Shown: positions 1 to 9,890 of the stretch, piece after piece | Numbering within the stretch: the first letter of the stretch is position 1 | Layout of the letters: each line of letters begins with the position of its first letter | Origin: Camellia lanceoleosa | Lineage: Eukaryota > Streptophyta > Magnoliopsida > Ericales > Theaceae | DNA length: 64,000 bases | Assembly (NCBI GenBank): GCA_025200525.1 | Contig: CM045763.1 | Location: 150,728,246 to 150,792,245, forward strand | Direction of reading: 5' to 3' | Program-made: the position numbers and the translations under genes | Notes under the pieces: model-generated | Told to the model about the DNA's origin: nothing | Databases searched by the model: none | The model's input: only the letters and a program-made list of their open reading frames with translations

Positions 1-433
1 GAAATATTTTTCATAGAAGACCTCCAGAAATTGTGTCCAATTGATTCCCCAATGTTCATCTCGAATAAGCATCCACTATCGACATGCTTCGTCTTCTAAA
101 GTAAAAGCAGCAAGTAGCACTTTTTGTGCCTCGGTACACGGGAAAACCTCAAACAATTTTTCTATTCCCAACACCCAAGTTACGCCTTGAGTGGGTCCAC
201 ACCTTCATGAAGCAAAGGCGGCTTCATTTTCTTAACTCCTTTGTGAGTGCAATTGTTCGATCATCTGCCTGATTGTCTTGTACTCCTTGAGGGTTAGGCA
301 CAGGTGGTGGTGGTGGTGGCAGTTGTTGTTGCTATTGTCTCATAGATTTTGCCATTTCCATTATCATTCTTTCCATTCTATCGAGCCGAGTAGAGGTAGA
401 CTCCTCCAATTCATCCGCCCTCGTTCTCACCAT
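1..433 (-). pseudogene. gag: Gag N-terminal fragment of a Tekay/Del-type chromovirus (E0)
   Basis: Read on the minus strand from an ATG at 431-433, the product begins MVRTRADELEESTSTRLDRM. A Gln/Pro-rich linker follows (the GGT run at 303-322 encodes prolines). Near the window edge comes the Retrotrans_gag core, with WMLIRDEHWGINWTQFLE. A TAG replaces the first Trp of the usual Trp-Trp pair, and another TAG interrupts the Gln run near 332. Gag forms the cytoplasmic virus-like particle that packages element RNA. The window edge cuts the frame. A leader, a primer-binding remnant and an LTR lie upstream on the same strand, so this is the authentic 5' end of gag. The remnant cannot make a full Gag. 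Confidence 0.8.
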
Positions 434-620
434 AATCTATATATGACAATATATTATAGCACACATAGAAAATATTCACAAGTACATATTAAGAAAGTTT
501 CATCTTTGTTTCATACTTCATATCATTTTTCATGTCGTATAAATGCATCATGAATGCAACTTAAATATTTTCTAGACTCCTTATTGCTCAACTGGACCAA
601 TGTGTGAGATAATAAATCGT
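434..620 (-). other. Untranslated leader of chromovirus E0
   Basis: About 190 bases lie between the primer-binding remnant and the Gag start on the minus strand. I see no reading frame or repeat here. Position alone supports calling it the 5' leader. Confidence 0.5.
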
Positions 621-632
621 GCCCAGATATCA
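621..632 (-). other. Primer-binding site remnant (initiator-tRNA-Met type)
   Basis: On the minus strand, three bases after the LTR end, the sequence TGATATCTGGGC matches the common plant tRNA-iMet primer site TGGTATCAGAGC at 9 of 12 positions. In a living element this is where minus-strand DNA synthesis starts. It shows that the adjoining LTR served as a 5' LTR for the Gag at 1-433. Confidence 0.55.
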
Positions 633-635
633 CTC

Positions 636-2653
636 TATCATGACCCAAACCCGCCCTTAAAAGTTTGGATCATAACCAGCCAGCAATCACTCGATTACCT
701 ATGGCCTCATACAGATTACAAAATATTTTTAATCATGGGGCCCAAACGGAAGCAAATAACATAAGTTTAATGTCCACTGAGCAATGCCTAAATGATCAAG
801 TTATGTCATACCCATACACATGTTATGACTTACAGCCACAAGTTATGTACAATAAAACCTTCATCATTTAATTACAAGTTCACAAAAGCCTCTTAACAGA
901 ACGAATAGACAAGAGGCTTAACAAAGAAATACAACACTTTTCAAGTTGAAGCACGTTAATGAAATACAACACTTTTCAAGTTGAAGGTCATTACCCATTT
1001 CACATTTACAGAACAGCCTTGGGCCCATAGCTAACAGAACAGCCTCATGCCCAACATAGAGCAAAATGGCCTTAGGCCAACATAGAATAGAATGGCCTCG
1101 AGCCCGCATATAGAAGAATGGCCTTGGGCCCACATATAATAGAATGGCCTCAAGCCCACATTTAACAGAATGGCCACGTGCCCATATATAATAGATTTCA
1201 ATTCAATTTCATAAAGTTTAACCATGTCGTATTCAATGCAACTTCCAAAACATATAGCAATCATAAATTCATGAATAATTAGAATTTATTTTACAATACT
1301 ATTACTCACATTGATTTTGGCCACGTGATGATCCTTCCTGCAAGCAACTAACATAACATGGTAGACATACAATTTCCGTAAACCATTCGTTCATTTTTCT
1401 TTTAATTTAACCATGTATGTGTCAATGAGTTTCTATTTATCTTTTAACTTTCCAGAGGGTCTAAACATGGCCAAAAACACGTTTTGAAACATGTTCAGAG
1501 GGTCAAGGAGGTTAATAGAAATTGACAAATTTCTCCCTTGGTTTCCGCACGTACGGAAGGCGCCGCATGTCCAACCTGCACATGCAATAAAAATAGATTG
1601 CTCGGCTCTGATTCACTCTAGTTTCTGCACATGCGGAGCTGGGTTCATCAATGCAGTTCAAAAATTGTTCCAACTCGAAGCTTCCAAACTCATTTTCAGG
1701 CCTCAATTAATGTAAATCCACTTTAAAAACATGATATATATACATAGTTAAGGTGTAACTCAAGGTCAATTGGATTAAAACTTACTTAAATCCCAAAACC
1801 TTAACCCTAGCTTCCATGATTTCCTGAGTCTCTTCATTTCCTTTCAAATGCAACTAGATCTTCAATTTGTATGTAACTTTTTGAGTTTAAATCATACAAA
1901 ATCTAAGGATTACGGCCCAACTTCTTATAATCAAACTCAAGTCAAGCAAATATAAAGAAATTAACTCCTAAATCAAGCAAATCCAAAGAATCCAAGTTCA
2001 ATTTCATAAATATAGTTCACTTAAACTATGATTCAAAACCCTAACTCATTTGAGTGTGTAATCTCCATTTTAAGTCTTGATTTTAAACAATTGAAGCGTA
2101 ATTCTAAGAGTTTTGGTTGAATTATACATACCTTGAGCTAGATCATTGAATTCTCTACAATTTCTGCTAATTTCCAAGTCTCTAGTTGATTTCCTCCCTT
2201 GCTCTTCTTGTTCTTCCTCTAATACCAAGTTCTTGATTTATGAAAATATCTCTAAGGCTTTTCTAGAGTCTAATTCAACATATATATACTTCTTAATCAA
2301 GGTTGCTTAATTAAGGTTAAGTCTTAATTTAATTCAAACTAAAGCTAATTTAATTCAACATATTTATTTAATTAAAGCTAATTAGTTCGTTCTGAATCAA
2401 ATTTTTACCAAATTTCACACTAGGCCCTAAAAATTAGGCTGATCACAGATATTAATTCAATTTTGGTTTCTAGTGCGTCTAAGGCCTTCAATTTTCAATT
2501 CAAAGTTGTAAATTTCAACAGGTTTTTCCTACAACAATAGATGTAAATTCAAAAACATATAATTCACACAATTAAGCATGAAATTTCACACCAAACATAT
2601 AATCACATATATAATTAAAGAATTAAAGCAAAATACGATGTAGGGTTATCACA
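636..2653 (-). mobile_element. Chromovirus LTR shared by two internal regions (E0)
   Basis: The minus strand opens TGTGATAACCCTAC at 2,653 and closes GGTCATGATA at 636 (terminal TG/CA decayed to TG/TA). The low-coordinate end aligns with the end of the LTR at 55,002-57,357: TATCATGACC here, TGTCACGACT there, both followed by a C-rich run. The other end aligns with the opposite terminus of that LTR. It has a PPT and Pol end on one side and a PBS and Gag on the other, so it is both a 3' and a 5' LTR. Length is about 2.0 kb. It contains a minisatellite and has no coding content. Confidence 0.75.
1011..1192. repeat. 26-bp minisatellite inside LTR E0
   Basis: About seven imperfect head-to-tail units of 26-28 bp, each resembling AGAATGGCCTCGAGCCCACA followed by a TATAAT-like spacer. 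The units start near 1,012, 1,037, 1,065, 1,090, 1,115, 1,141 and 1,167. Long minus-strand reading frames here are only a by-product of the repeat. Confidence 0.85.
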
Positions 2654-2667
2654 TTTTTCCCCCATTT
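2654..2667 (-). other. Polypurine tract of chromovirus E0
   Basis: The minus strand reads AAATGGGGGAAAAA immediately before the LTR start TGTGATAACC. This is the expected position and composition for the plus-strand primer of a Ty3 element. Confidence 0.7.
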
Positions 2668-2976
2668 AAGAAGTTTGGTCCTTCAAACTTGTGTTACCTC
2701 AAGTCGAAAACAATTCCGGATATTGCTATCTCATTTCCTCTTCTCTTTCCCACGTGGCTTCTTGCCCATAATGTTCTTTCCATTCAACCTTCACCATTGG
2801 AATTATCTTTTTTCTAAACTGCTTTACTTGTCAATCAAGAATTGGAATTGGCTTTTCTTCATACACGATATCGTCATCCAAGACAATTCGATGATGGTCA
2901 ATAACATGAGAAGGATCCCGAAGGTAGCCTCGCAACATCGACACATGAAATACATTATGTATTTGTTCCTATGGGA
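2668..2976 (-). pseudogene. pol: Pol C-terminus with chromodomain-like end (E0)
   Basis: The minus strand encodes the last 95 or so residues of a chromoviral integrase. It starts with NVFHVSMLRGYLRDPSHVID, continues through a VYEEKPIPILD stretch, and ends in the chromodomain-like run VKVEWKEHYGQEATWEREEE before the terminal stop near 2,684. Two in-frame stops interrupt it, after PIPILD and after EEEMR. In intact elements this tail steers integration toward heterochromatin. The fragment breaks off near 2,976, where plus-strand DUF7745 sequence begins, marking a rearrangement or insertion junction. Confidence 0.85.
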
Positions 2977-3790
2977 AGGCTGGAGCTGCATTTGCTTAGT
3001 ATTAGCTGAGACTTTAATGGGTTTGGATGCCTTCTGCCGACATAAGACCTCCCAATTTGTAGGAAGCCCACTACTTGTTCAGGTACTGTTTCCCATTCCT
3101 CTTTCATTTTAAAATTCTTTCATCAATTTGGCACTCAACACTCTATTTTCTCTTTTTAATCCTCTTGCCTCACTTTTTCCACTCAATGCACATCTCTTTA
3201 TTCTTTAATCTCTCTTATTTTTCATCCCGCCCTAGGTGTGGTTGATGGATATATTGAAAGTAGTGGCTCTTTGTGCTCAGTACTCAGCTAGGAATTACTT
3301 ATTTCACCCCCAATTAGTGAGTTTCCCTTCGGAGGGATTGTGGTGTGATTAGATGTGCAACAAATCTGCAATTAACATTGCTTAGAGATGTCCTTGGCTT
3401 GACTTGCCTCTGATGATGTATAGCACATTCCACCAACCAAGTATGCAATTGATTAGCCTGACACATTGCGTCTTCTACTTCCCCTTCAAATTTAGCTGAT
3501 AGTTGGGGCATAACAAGACTCACCCTACTGATAGGATCAAGTATCTGGTGTTATTTCTATTCTGTACCAGATATCTCTCCCGATATGTGACCGCTTGGAG
3601 AACGAGAATGCTCTTGGCTTCTACTAATAGCTTCACTTATGCCCTTTTCGGCTAGTGCTTGCTTTTACTTGAATAGAAGGCACATGTTGGTGCGACCTTT
3701 GTGGTGGAGTCTTCGGATGCAATAGAAGGAGACCAAGGACTTGACTCAATTGTGCCCCTAATTCATTGCTTTGACCTTTTCTTTTTTTAG
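2977..3790 (+). pseudogene. DUF7745-like gene, copy A (antisense gene of E1), 5'-truncated
   Basis: The frame opens in mid-gene with LVLAETLMGLDAFCRHKTSQ and FVGSPLLVQ, the block typical of plant DUF7745 (PMD-related) proteins. A GT donor follows at 3,083 and an AG acceptor at 3,234-3,235. The next exon begins VWLMDILKVVALCAQYSARN and contains FPSEGLW. Stops interrupt it (for example after GLWCD). Copy C (34,562-35,850) has the same exon boundary and order. It lies downstream of the E1 integrase on the opposite strand, matching the position in E3. The function of DUF7745 is not established. The first exon is lost to the junction at 2,976. Confidence 0.7.
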
Positions 3791-4436
3791 TTTTCTGATG
3801 TAAAAACTCTTAACGAATATGAGGTTTGAATTGGCATGCTTGTTCCACTTTTGTTTTGAAATTACGTAATTAAATATGTGGGTATTGAAAAGCTTCCTTT
3901 TGGGTCCAAAGCAAGGTTTGGTTTCCAAAATGTTTGAGAAAATCAGTCAATTTTATTAAAAATTTTAAAAATAGATTTTTGCAAACTATTATTACTAGAC
4001 ACATATGAAATCAACCTTCAAGATGCACTGTCTCGAACAAAAAAAACCCCAAAACAAGTCACACTACATTTATCTTCACTACTGCATCACCACTTGATCT
4101 ATCTTGCAACTGAAACCATCACAAAAAAAATGGTAGAACAACCAAACTTGGGCTAAGATGAACCAATCAAATATAGACTGAAAAACTTAGTTGAAAAGGC
4201 TAGGGCCAAACTTCAAGAAGAAGTTTCCTACTTATCCCAAAAATGGAATCAAGCCTTACGTAGTTCACAGATACGGTTCACTTGGGTGTTTACTGTCTTC
4301 TTTTATGCTTTAACTTTTGTCAAAACCGCCTTTCTGGGTTTTTGACCTTGTGAACTCTCTTTATTTCACTTTTTATCTTTTTTGTGCTCTAACTTTTTCC
4401 CAAGTTCCCCTTTCGAGTTTTCAACCCAGCGAGCCT
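3791..4436. other. Non-coding spacer between DUF7745 copy A and integrase (E1)
   Basis: No coding signal is visible. The right half (about 4,190-4,430) aligns with 17,830-18,000 and 36,260-36,480, including the shared phrase TTACGTAGTTC and the CTCTAACTTT blocks. It is therefore a conserved untranslated part of this Tat family between the two convergent gene sets. Confidence 0.6.
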
Positions 4437-5640
4437 CTAGTATTTCTTTAACTTGTCCATGTTGATTGATTGTAAGAATTCCAAGCCATCCAAGTCAATC
4501 AAGATAACTACTACTCCTGACAAAATTGACTTGATAACGTAAGGACCGGTCCAATTGGATTTGAACTTGCCCTTAAGGTCATGGATATGAGCACTGTTGT
4601 CCTTTAGCACTAGATCTGCTTCTCTCAAGTTCTGGAAACGCATGGGCAATTCTGTGTTGATACCCCAGAACATTGTATAACAGTTTCGATCTTCTCTCAT
4701 CAAATAGCATCAGCTCTTCAAATCTACTATGGTGCCAATCAACCTCTTCTATCTAACATTCAGCCATGATTCTCAGTGAGGGTACCTCTATCTTAAGCAG
4801 CAGCATGACCTTTATCCCATATACCAAAGAGTAAGGAGTTGCCCTTGTAAATGTTCCAATTGATGTCCTATATCCCAAACTGCAAAAGGCAGCTATTTTG
4901 GCTAATCCCTGTAGGTTTTCACCATTTTACGTAGGATATTCTTGACATTGTTGTTTGCAACTTCAATAGTTCCATTAGCCTGTGGCATGTGTGTTGACAA
5001 CTTGTGAAAGACCCCGTTGTACTACTCGAGTAGATCTATCACCACCTCTTTGAAATGCGAGCCATTGTCTAAAATAATTTCATTAGGCACCCCATACCTA
5101 CAGATGATGTTGTTATTGATGAACTTGGCCACACGTGATGCCTTCAGCATCGAGTAAGACTGCGTTTTCACGCATTTAGTGAAGTAGTCAATCGTTACCA
5201 AGATGAACTCGTGTCTATTTGCACCCTTCAGTGTAACTGTTCCGATGACATCTATTGCCCTAAAAGGCCATGGTGAGGTCATGTTGTAGAGTTTTGACAG
5301 CAGAATGTTCATACGATTAGCGTGAACCTGACATTTGTGGCATTACCGAACAAAGTTCATACAATCACTCTCCATGGTTGAAAAATAATACATCTGTCTG
5401 AGGATCTTTCTCGCTAGCGTTATATTGTTCATATGGTCTCCATACTTTCCTCCATGGATGGCCTCTATAATGCCCTTGGCCACATCTTCTTCTATGGATA
5501 ACTTGTGCATCCCCAAATGTCCTCTCTTATATAGTTTATCCCCACAGATGATGAATTAAGCGGCCAGATGCTGTACTCCTCTTTTGTCCTTCGCATTTGC
5601 CCTTTTCGAGTATGTACCTCTCTAGAAAATTCCAAATGTC
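4437..5640 (-). pseudogene. pol: Integrase, decayed (E1)
   Basis: The order is zinc-binding HHCC region (HKCQVH near 5,320-5,340), catalytic core, then the C-terminal GPYVIKSIL...INMDKLKKY end near 4,440-4,560. The DDE residues can be read: AIDVIGTV, ILDNGSHF and NGTIEVANN. Several stops and frameshifts break the frame, for instance near 5,020 and between 4,700 and 4,990. Integrase joins element cDNA to host DNA in the nucleus. It is collinear with E2 and E3. Confidence 0.85.
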
Positions 5641-6600
5641 AAAGTACCAAGGGTGTTCATCTTGCATTTCCTATATCACGGCTATCATCTCATATATAGG
5701 TGCATACCACTGTTCTATAAGTATTTGACGCATTTTAACATTGATCTGTATATCCACCATCGAAGCTAGGGTCGCCAAAGCATCGGAAAACTGGTTGTTT
5801 TCTTTCACCTGGTGCATAAATGTTAGCCTTTCAAACCTTGAGATCAGCATGTCTAAGGTTTGGTGGTAAACATTCATTTTCTCTTCCTTGACCTTCCAAT
5901 CCCCACTGGCTTGAGAGACAACTAATTTTCAATCCCTGATCACATCCAACCTTATTGCCCCTAGTTCTAGGTCTGCCTCTAATCCAAAAATACAAGCCTC
6001 ACACTCTGCTTGGTTGTAGGATACTATAAATCGGAGCTTGAAGGCTAAGAGTACATAGGAATCATTGGGTGCTATCAGCAACACACATATCCCAAAACCA
6101 AATTGGTTAGCCGCTCCATCAACGTACAACCTCTAAGTATCCTCTTTTAATTGTAGTATCTCTTCATCCGGAAACACTTACTCCACATCTTTTTCTCCTT
6201 CAACCGGGTGATCAGCCAAAAATTCTACTATTGTCTTTCCCTTGACAGATTTACGAGTGGCATACTTAATGTTGAACTCATAAAGCAAAAGCAGCCATTG
6301 AGCTAGCCTACGTGCAAGCACTAGTTTCTCGAAGAGATATTTGATGGGATCTAATCTCGAAACTAAAGTTACCAACTGTGCTAATAGGTAGTGCCTCAAC
6401 TTCCTGGTGGTCTAAACCAAAGCTAGGCTAGCTTTTTCTAAATGGGTGTAATGGGTCTCATATTCCAGCATCTTCTTGCTCAAGTAGTAGATGGCCTTTT
6501 ACACCCTCTTTTTTTATTCTTGCATGAGCATGCAATCCATTGCCGACTCGATCACTGATAAGTATAGGATGAATGGTTTCTTTGGCTTAGATCGTGATAA
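5641..6600 (-). pseudogene. pol: Tandem RNase H domains (gRH plus archaeal-type aRH), decayed (E1)
   Basis: The ancestral Ty3 RNase H comes first (LRHYLLAQLVTLVSRLDPIK near 6,340-6,400, ending FLADHP near 6,210). The additional archaeal-type RNase H follows, beginning MYVDGAANQFGFGICVLLIA at 6,129, with AECEACIFGLEADLELG and a KVYHQTLDML tail. Two RNase H domains are diagnostic of the Tat lineage among plant Ty3 elements. They degrade RNA in RNA-DNA hybrids. Stops and frameshifts separate the blocks. Confidence 0.8.
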
Positions 6601-7450
6601 CGCAAGCGGATTCTGGAGATACTACTTAACTTGCTCGAATGTGAATTGGCATTGACCATCCCATCAAAACTTCATCACTTTCTTTATAAGACCAAACAGT
6701 GGTTCACAAGTCAAGGTTAATTTTGAGATAAACCTCCTTATGAATTGCACTTTTCCCATAAAGCCTCGCACATTCTTTTCAGTCTTTGGTGGAAGCATTT
6801 CTAAGATGTCCTTGATCTTTGATTGATCGATTTTAATTCCTCATTGTGAGATCAGAAACCCCAGCATTTTGCATGCAATTATCCCAAAGGTGCACTTCTA
6901 CAGATTCAATTTCAGCATGTACTTCCTGATTCTCTCGAATAACCTTTTCAATGCAACATAGTGACCTTTTTGTTCTTTGGACTTGACGATCATGTCATCC
7001 ACATACACCTCAACCTCCTTGTCGATCAAGTCATGTAGTATTGTAGTTGCTGCCCTCTAATAAGTAGCCCCAGCATTTTTCAACCCAAACGACATAACCC
7101 TATAGTAGTAGGTTCCCCATAGGGTGGTAAATGCAGTTTTTTCTTTGTCTTTGGGCGCCATGAAGATCTAGTTGTGCCTATAAAAACCATCTATAAACGA
7201 TAGTAAGGAATGCCCTCTATGAAGTCCACTAGCTCGTCAACGTGTGGCAACGGAAACTCATCCTTCGGGCTAACCTTGTTCAAATCTCAAAAATTGATGC
7301 AGACTCTAATTCTACCATCTTTCTTCGAAACCGGCACAATGTTGGCCAACCATGTCGAATATTCCAATACCATCAAAAACCCTACATCAATCTGCTTGGT
7401 GACTTCCCTTTTTATTTTCAATGCCCAGTCTGGATGGATTTTGTAGAGCT
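6601..7450 (-). pseudogene. pol: Reverse transcriptase, decayed (E1)
   Basis: The minus strand carries RT fingers and palm: the frame around 7,210-7,330 reads through NKVSPKDEFPLPH-like and GRIRVCINF-like motifs, and the catalytic YVDD is intact at 6,994-7,005 (VEVYVDDMIVKSK). Thumb sequence follows (LEMLPPKTEKNVRGFMGKV near 6,740-6,800). Frameshifts and stops such as those near 7,055 and 7,160 prevent a continuous product. Plus-strand frames at 7,210-7,565 are shadows. Confidence 0.8.
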
Positions 7451-8590
7451 TTTATTTGACAGATCGAGCCTTGGAGTCAAGAGGGATCATGTGCTATATA
7501 TTCTCAAGTTCGATTACAGGCATGTCTTTGTAGGACCACGTGAAAACATTTTTAAAATCTTTTAATAAAATGACTAATCACTCGCACTTCTCCAAAGACA
7601 GCATGGAACCAATCTAGACCAAGCAAGGATCATTCTCGATATCCACATTAATTGCAACAATTTCAACTAGCAAGGGCTTAGCATATCTCTCTTCCTCCCA
7701 GTTAATCAAGTTTTTCAATACCAAAGGAATTTGTTCCTCTTCATTTTTATAAAAATTTTGGAAATCCTAGTGAACTCAATTAACCAACAACACAGAGAAG
7801 TAAGCAGAACTCGCACTATTTTCATTTGGCAAGTCCAACTCAGCCTTTACAGTGGACTCAAAAGAAAAATGAAAGGATGACCTGGACAGGACAGTGGCGT
7901 CTGAGTTAGTACCTCAAGAATCGCCATACTCTAATACACTAGACTCACATGAGTCTGATTCTGGCTCCACAAACTCAGTCGAATCAAACCCGGACTCATC
8001 ATCTTATTCGAAATTTGCAATACAACCCTTCTCAAGCGGGCAAGTTAGGTACAGAGCAATGGTTGTGTCCAAAATGAGATCACTGCAAACTACTAGAGGT
8101 CCATCTCGGATCACAAAAACAGTTATGCTATCTGCTAAATTCTCTGACTCAATGTTGGCTTCAAAGTCTTCTAGAAGGTCGACTTGTCTAAGCTCCAAAA
8201 CCTCATCCCTGTTATCATCCAAGCTGTTGTTTTTGCCCTAACTAACCTTGATGCTAGGATCCATTCATTCTTCATCACCTTCATAGAGTTGGTGGCTGAA
8301 GAAAATTTCAAGCCTGGGAAAATGCTTCTTTGTCTAATAATCAAGCCATGGCTCAGGAAAGCCAAAAAAAGGGAAGTCATCTCCCTGCTTGATAAAATGT
8401 CCATTCAAAGTCCACTGAATTGGTTTGTAGACTGGCTTATACGGCCTTCTAGCCCTCTTTGCTTTTACTCTCTCTTACTTCATCCCACATCTTCTTCCAA
8501 TCATCCTTTGTAGGTTCATACCCTAATCCGAATGCATACGGATTGTGGCTCACTTCACTTGTTGTAGTAACGCTCTATCTTTTGCTTCTT
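7451..8590 (-). pseudogene. Acidic protease-RT spacer (E1)
   Basis: This linker lies between protease and RT. It is rich in Asp, Glu and Ser on the minus strand, for example MDDNRDEVLELRQVDLLEDF at 8,222. The same acidic Ser/Asp segment is clearer in E2 (24,898-25,182) and E3 (39,698-40,435). No catalytic motif is visible. It is part of the Pol polyprotein by position. Confidence 0.55.
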
Positions 8591-9330
8591 CTCAACCCAT
8601 CCCATGAATCTGCCCCAGTTTACTCATAAAGTAAATAGATTGAGCACTTATGTACATCCTTTTCTCTTCAGCCAAGAATGCCTGCACTAATTTGGCATTT
8701 GCCATAGTGAATCCGGAAAGAAAAACATTTTCTTCATCGTGGTTAATCTCTAGCACGGGTGTTGTGACTTTTGGCAAAGGGTGAATGGATGAATTCCCAA
8801 AAATGGTGGTAACATCTCCATTATACAAGTACTTCACCTATTAGTGTACCATAGATGACACTACCCTCATCCGATGCAACCATGGTCTCCCTAACAGCAA
8901 GTTGAATGTTGTTGGGACGTCCATGATGTGGAATTCAGCTACATGCTCAGATAGGCCCACCATTATCTGCACCTTAATGGTCCTCATGTCTTCCCTAATA
9001 GTATTATCGTAAGCTTTGATCAGTAGACTAGTGGGTGTAAAATCTGCTAGTTTTAGTCCGATCGCGTAAGTAGTGTGAGAAAGGAATACATTAATAGTCG
9101 ATTCGGTGTCAATCAGAACAACTGAAACCCACTTTTTCCTACACTCAAGTGACACATACAATGGTTTGTTGTGCCTTGATCCTTCTAGTGGTAAATCTTT
9201 GCCTGAAAAAGCTGTTGTTGGGATTGCATCCCCTGGTGAGATCAATGACACAAGTTGGTTGAATGTAGTGTCAATTGATAGTTCTGCCTTACTCAAAGTT
9301 GTTAACATTGCTTGACGGTGCTCTCAAGAA
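8591..9330 (-). pseudogene. pol: Aspartic protease, decayed (E1)
   Basis: The retropepsin region reads VSVVLIDTESTINVFLSHTT, then YAIGLKLADFTPTSL, and the conserved downstream block FHIMDVPTTFNLLLGRPWLH. The catalytic DTG has become DTE (codon GAA at 9,102-9,104), which should abolish activity. Upstream, near 9,240-9,330, is a conserved MASREH/LSKAELSIDTTFNQLVSL segment. A frame break separates this from the VKYLYNGDVTTIFGNSSIHP part ending near 8,592. It matures Gag-Pol in intact relatives. Confidence 0.85.
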
Positions 9331-9890
9331 GCCATGATAAGCCCTACATGGAAATGTCTACCTAGATCTTTTTTAGTTGCTTCAACACCATGTCTTCTTC
9401 TTCCTCTTTCTCTTTCTTCCTCTCTGTTTCCTTGTCTTTACCTAATGGCTTAAAGTAATGCATGCTCCTAGTTAAATGGTCTACCTGCTCTAAGTACCAT
9501 GTATTGTTCCCCCTTCCTTCATCAATATAAGAGAGATGGAGATCATTATCGTCCCACCATTCACCTTCGTTGATTGATAGACAATTATCTGATTCAACAT
9601 GAATCATTCCAACGTTATGATTATTACCCTGTGGTTGACAAGGTGGCTAATCAAATTTCAGAGGAGACCATCCCCTTCTGATTTGCTCTCATGCTTGGTT
9701 TGTTCTTTGCAATACCTCATCTCTTTCATGTTGGTATTGTTCTATCACTTTCTCCCTTTCGATCCAACCCTCATTAGATTTCTCCTTCTTGCCTCTCTCT
9801 TCGGTTTTACTACTTTCATCCATTTTCATCTTCGCTTTGGTTTTTCGAGCCTTTTTCTTTATTTCTTCCTCATTTTCTCCATTTCGGATT
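9331..9890 (-). pseudogene. Charged Gag-Pro linker (E1)
   Basis: The minus strand encodes a highly charged linker that includes CLSINEGEWWDDNDLHLSYI and the run KDKETERKKEKEEEEDMVLK. E2 has the matching segment at 48,341-48,830. At 9,890/9,891 collinearity with E2 stops abruptly and the sequence switches to inverted gag-leader sequence. The long plus-strand frame at 9,599-9,961 is an antisense shadow. Confidence 0.7.

Noticed and set aside
278..553. 91-residue plus-strand frame
   Set aside because: It lies opposite the Gag start and leader of E0; the GGT run encodes Gag prolines on the minus strand.
2675..3112. 145-residue plus-strand frame as a single gene
   Set aside because: It is a chimera: antisense chromodomain-like sequence up to about 2,976, then true DUF7745 sequence.
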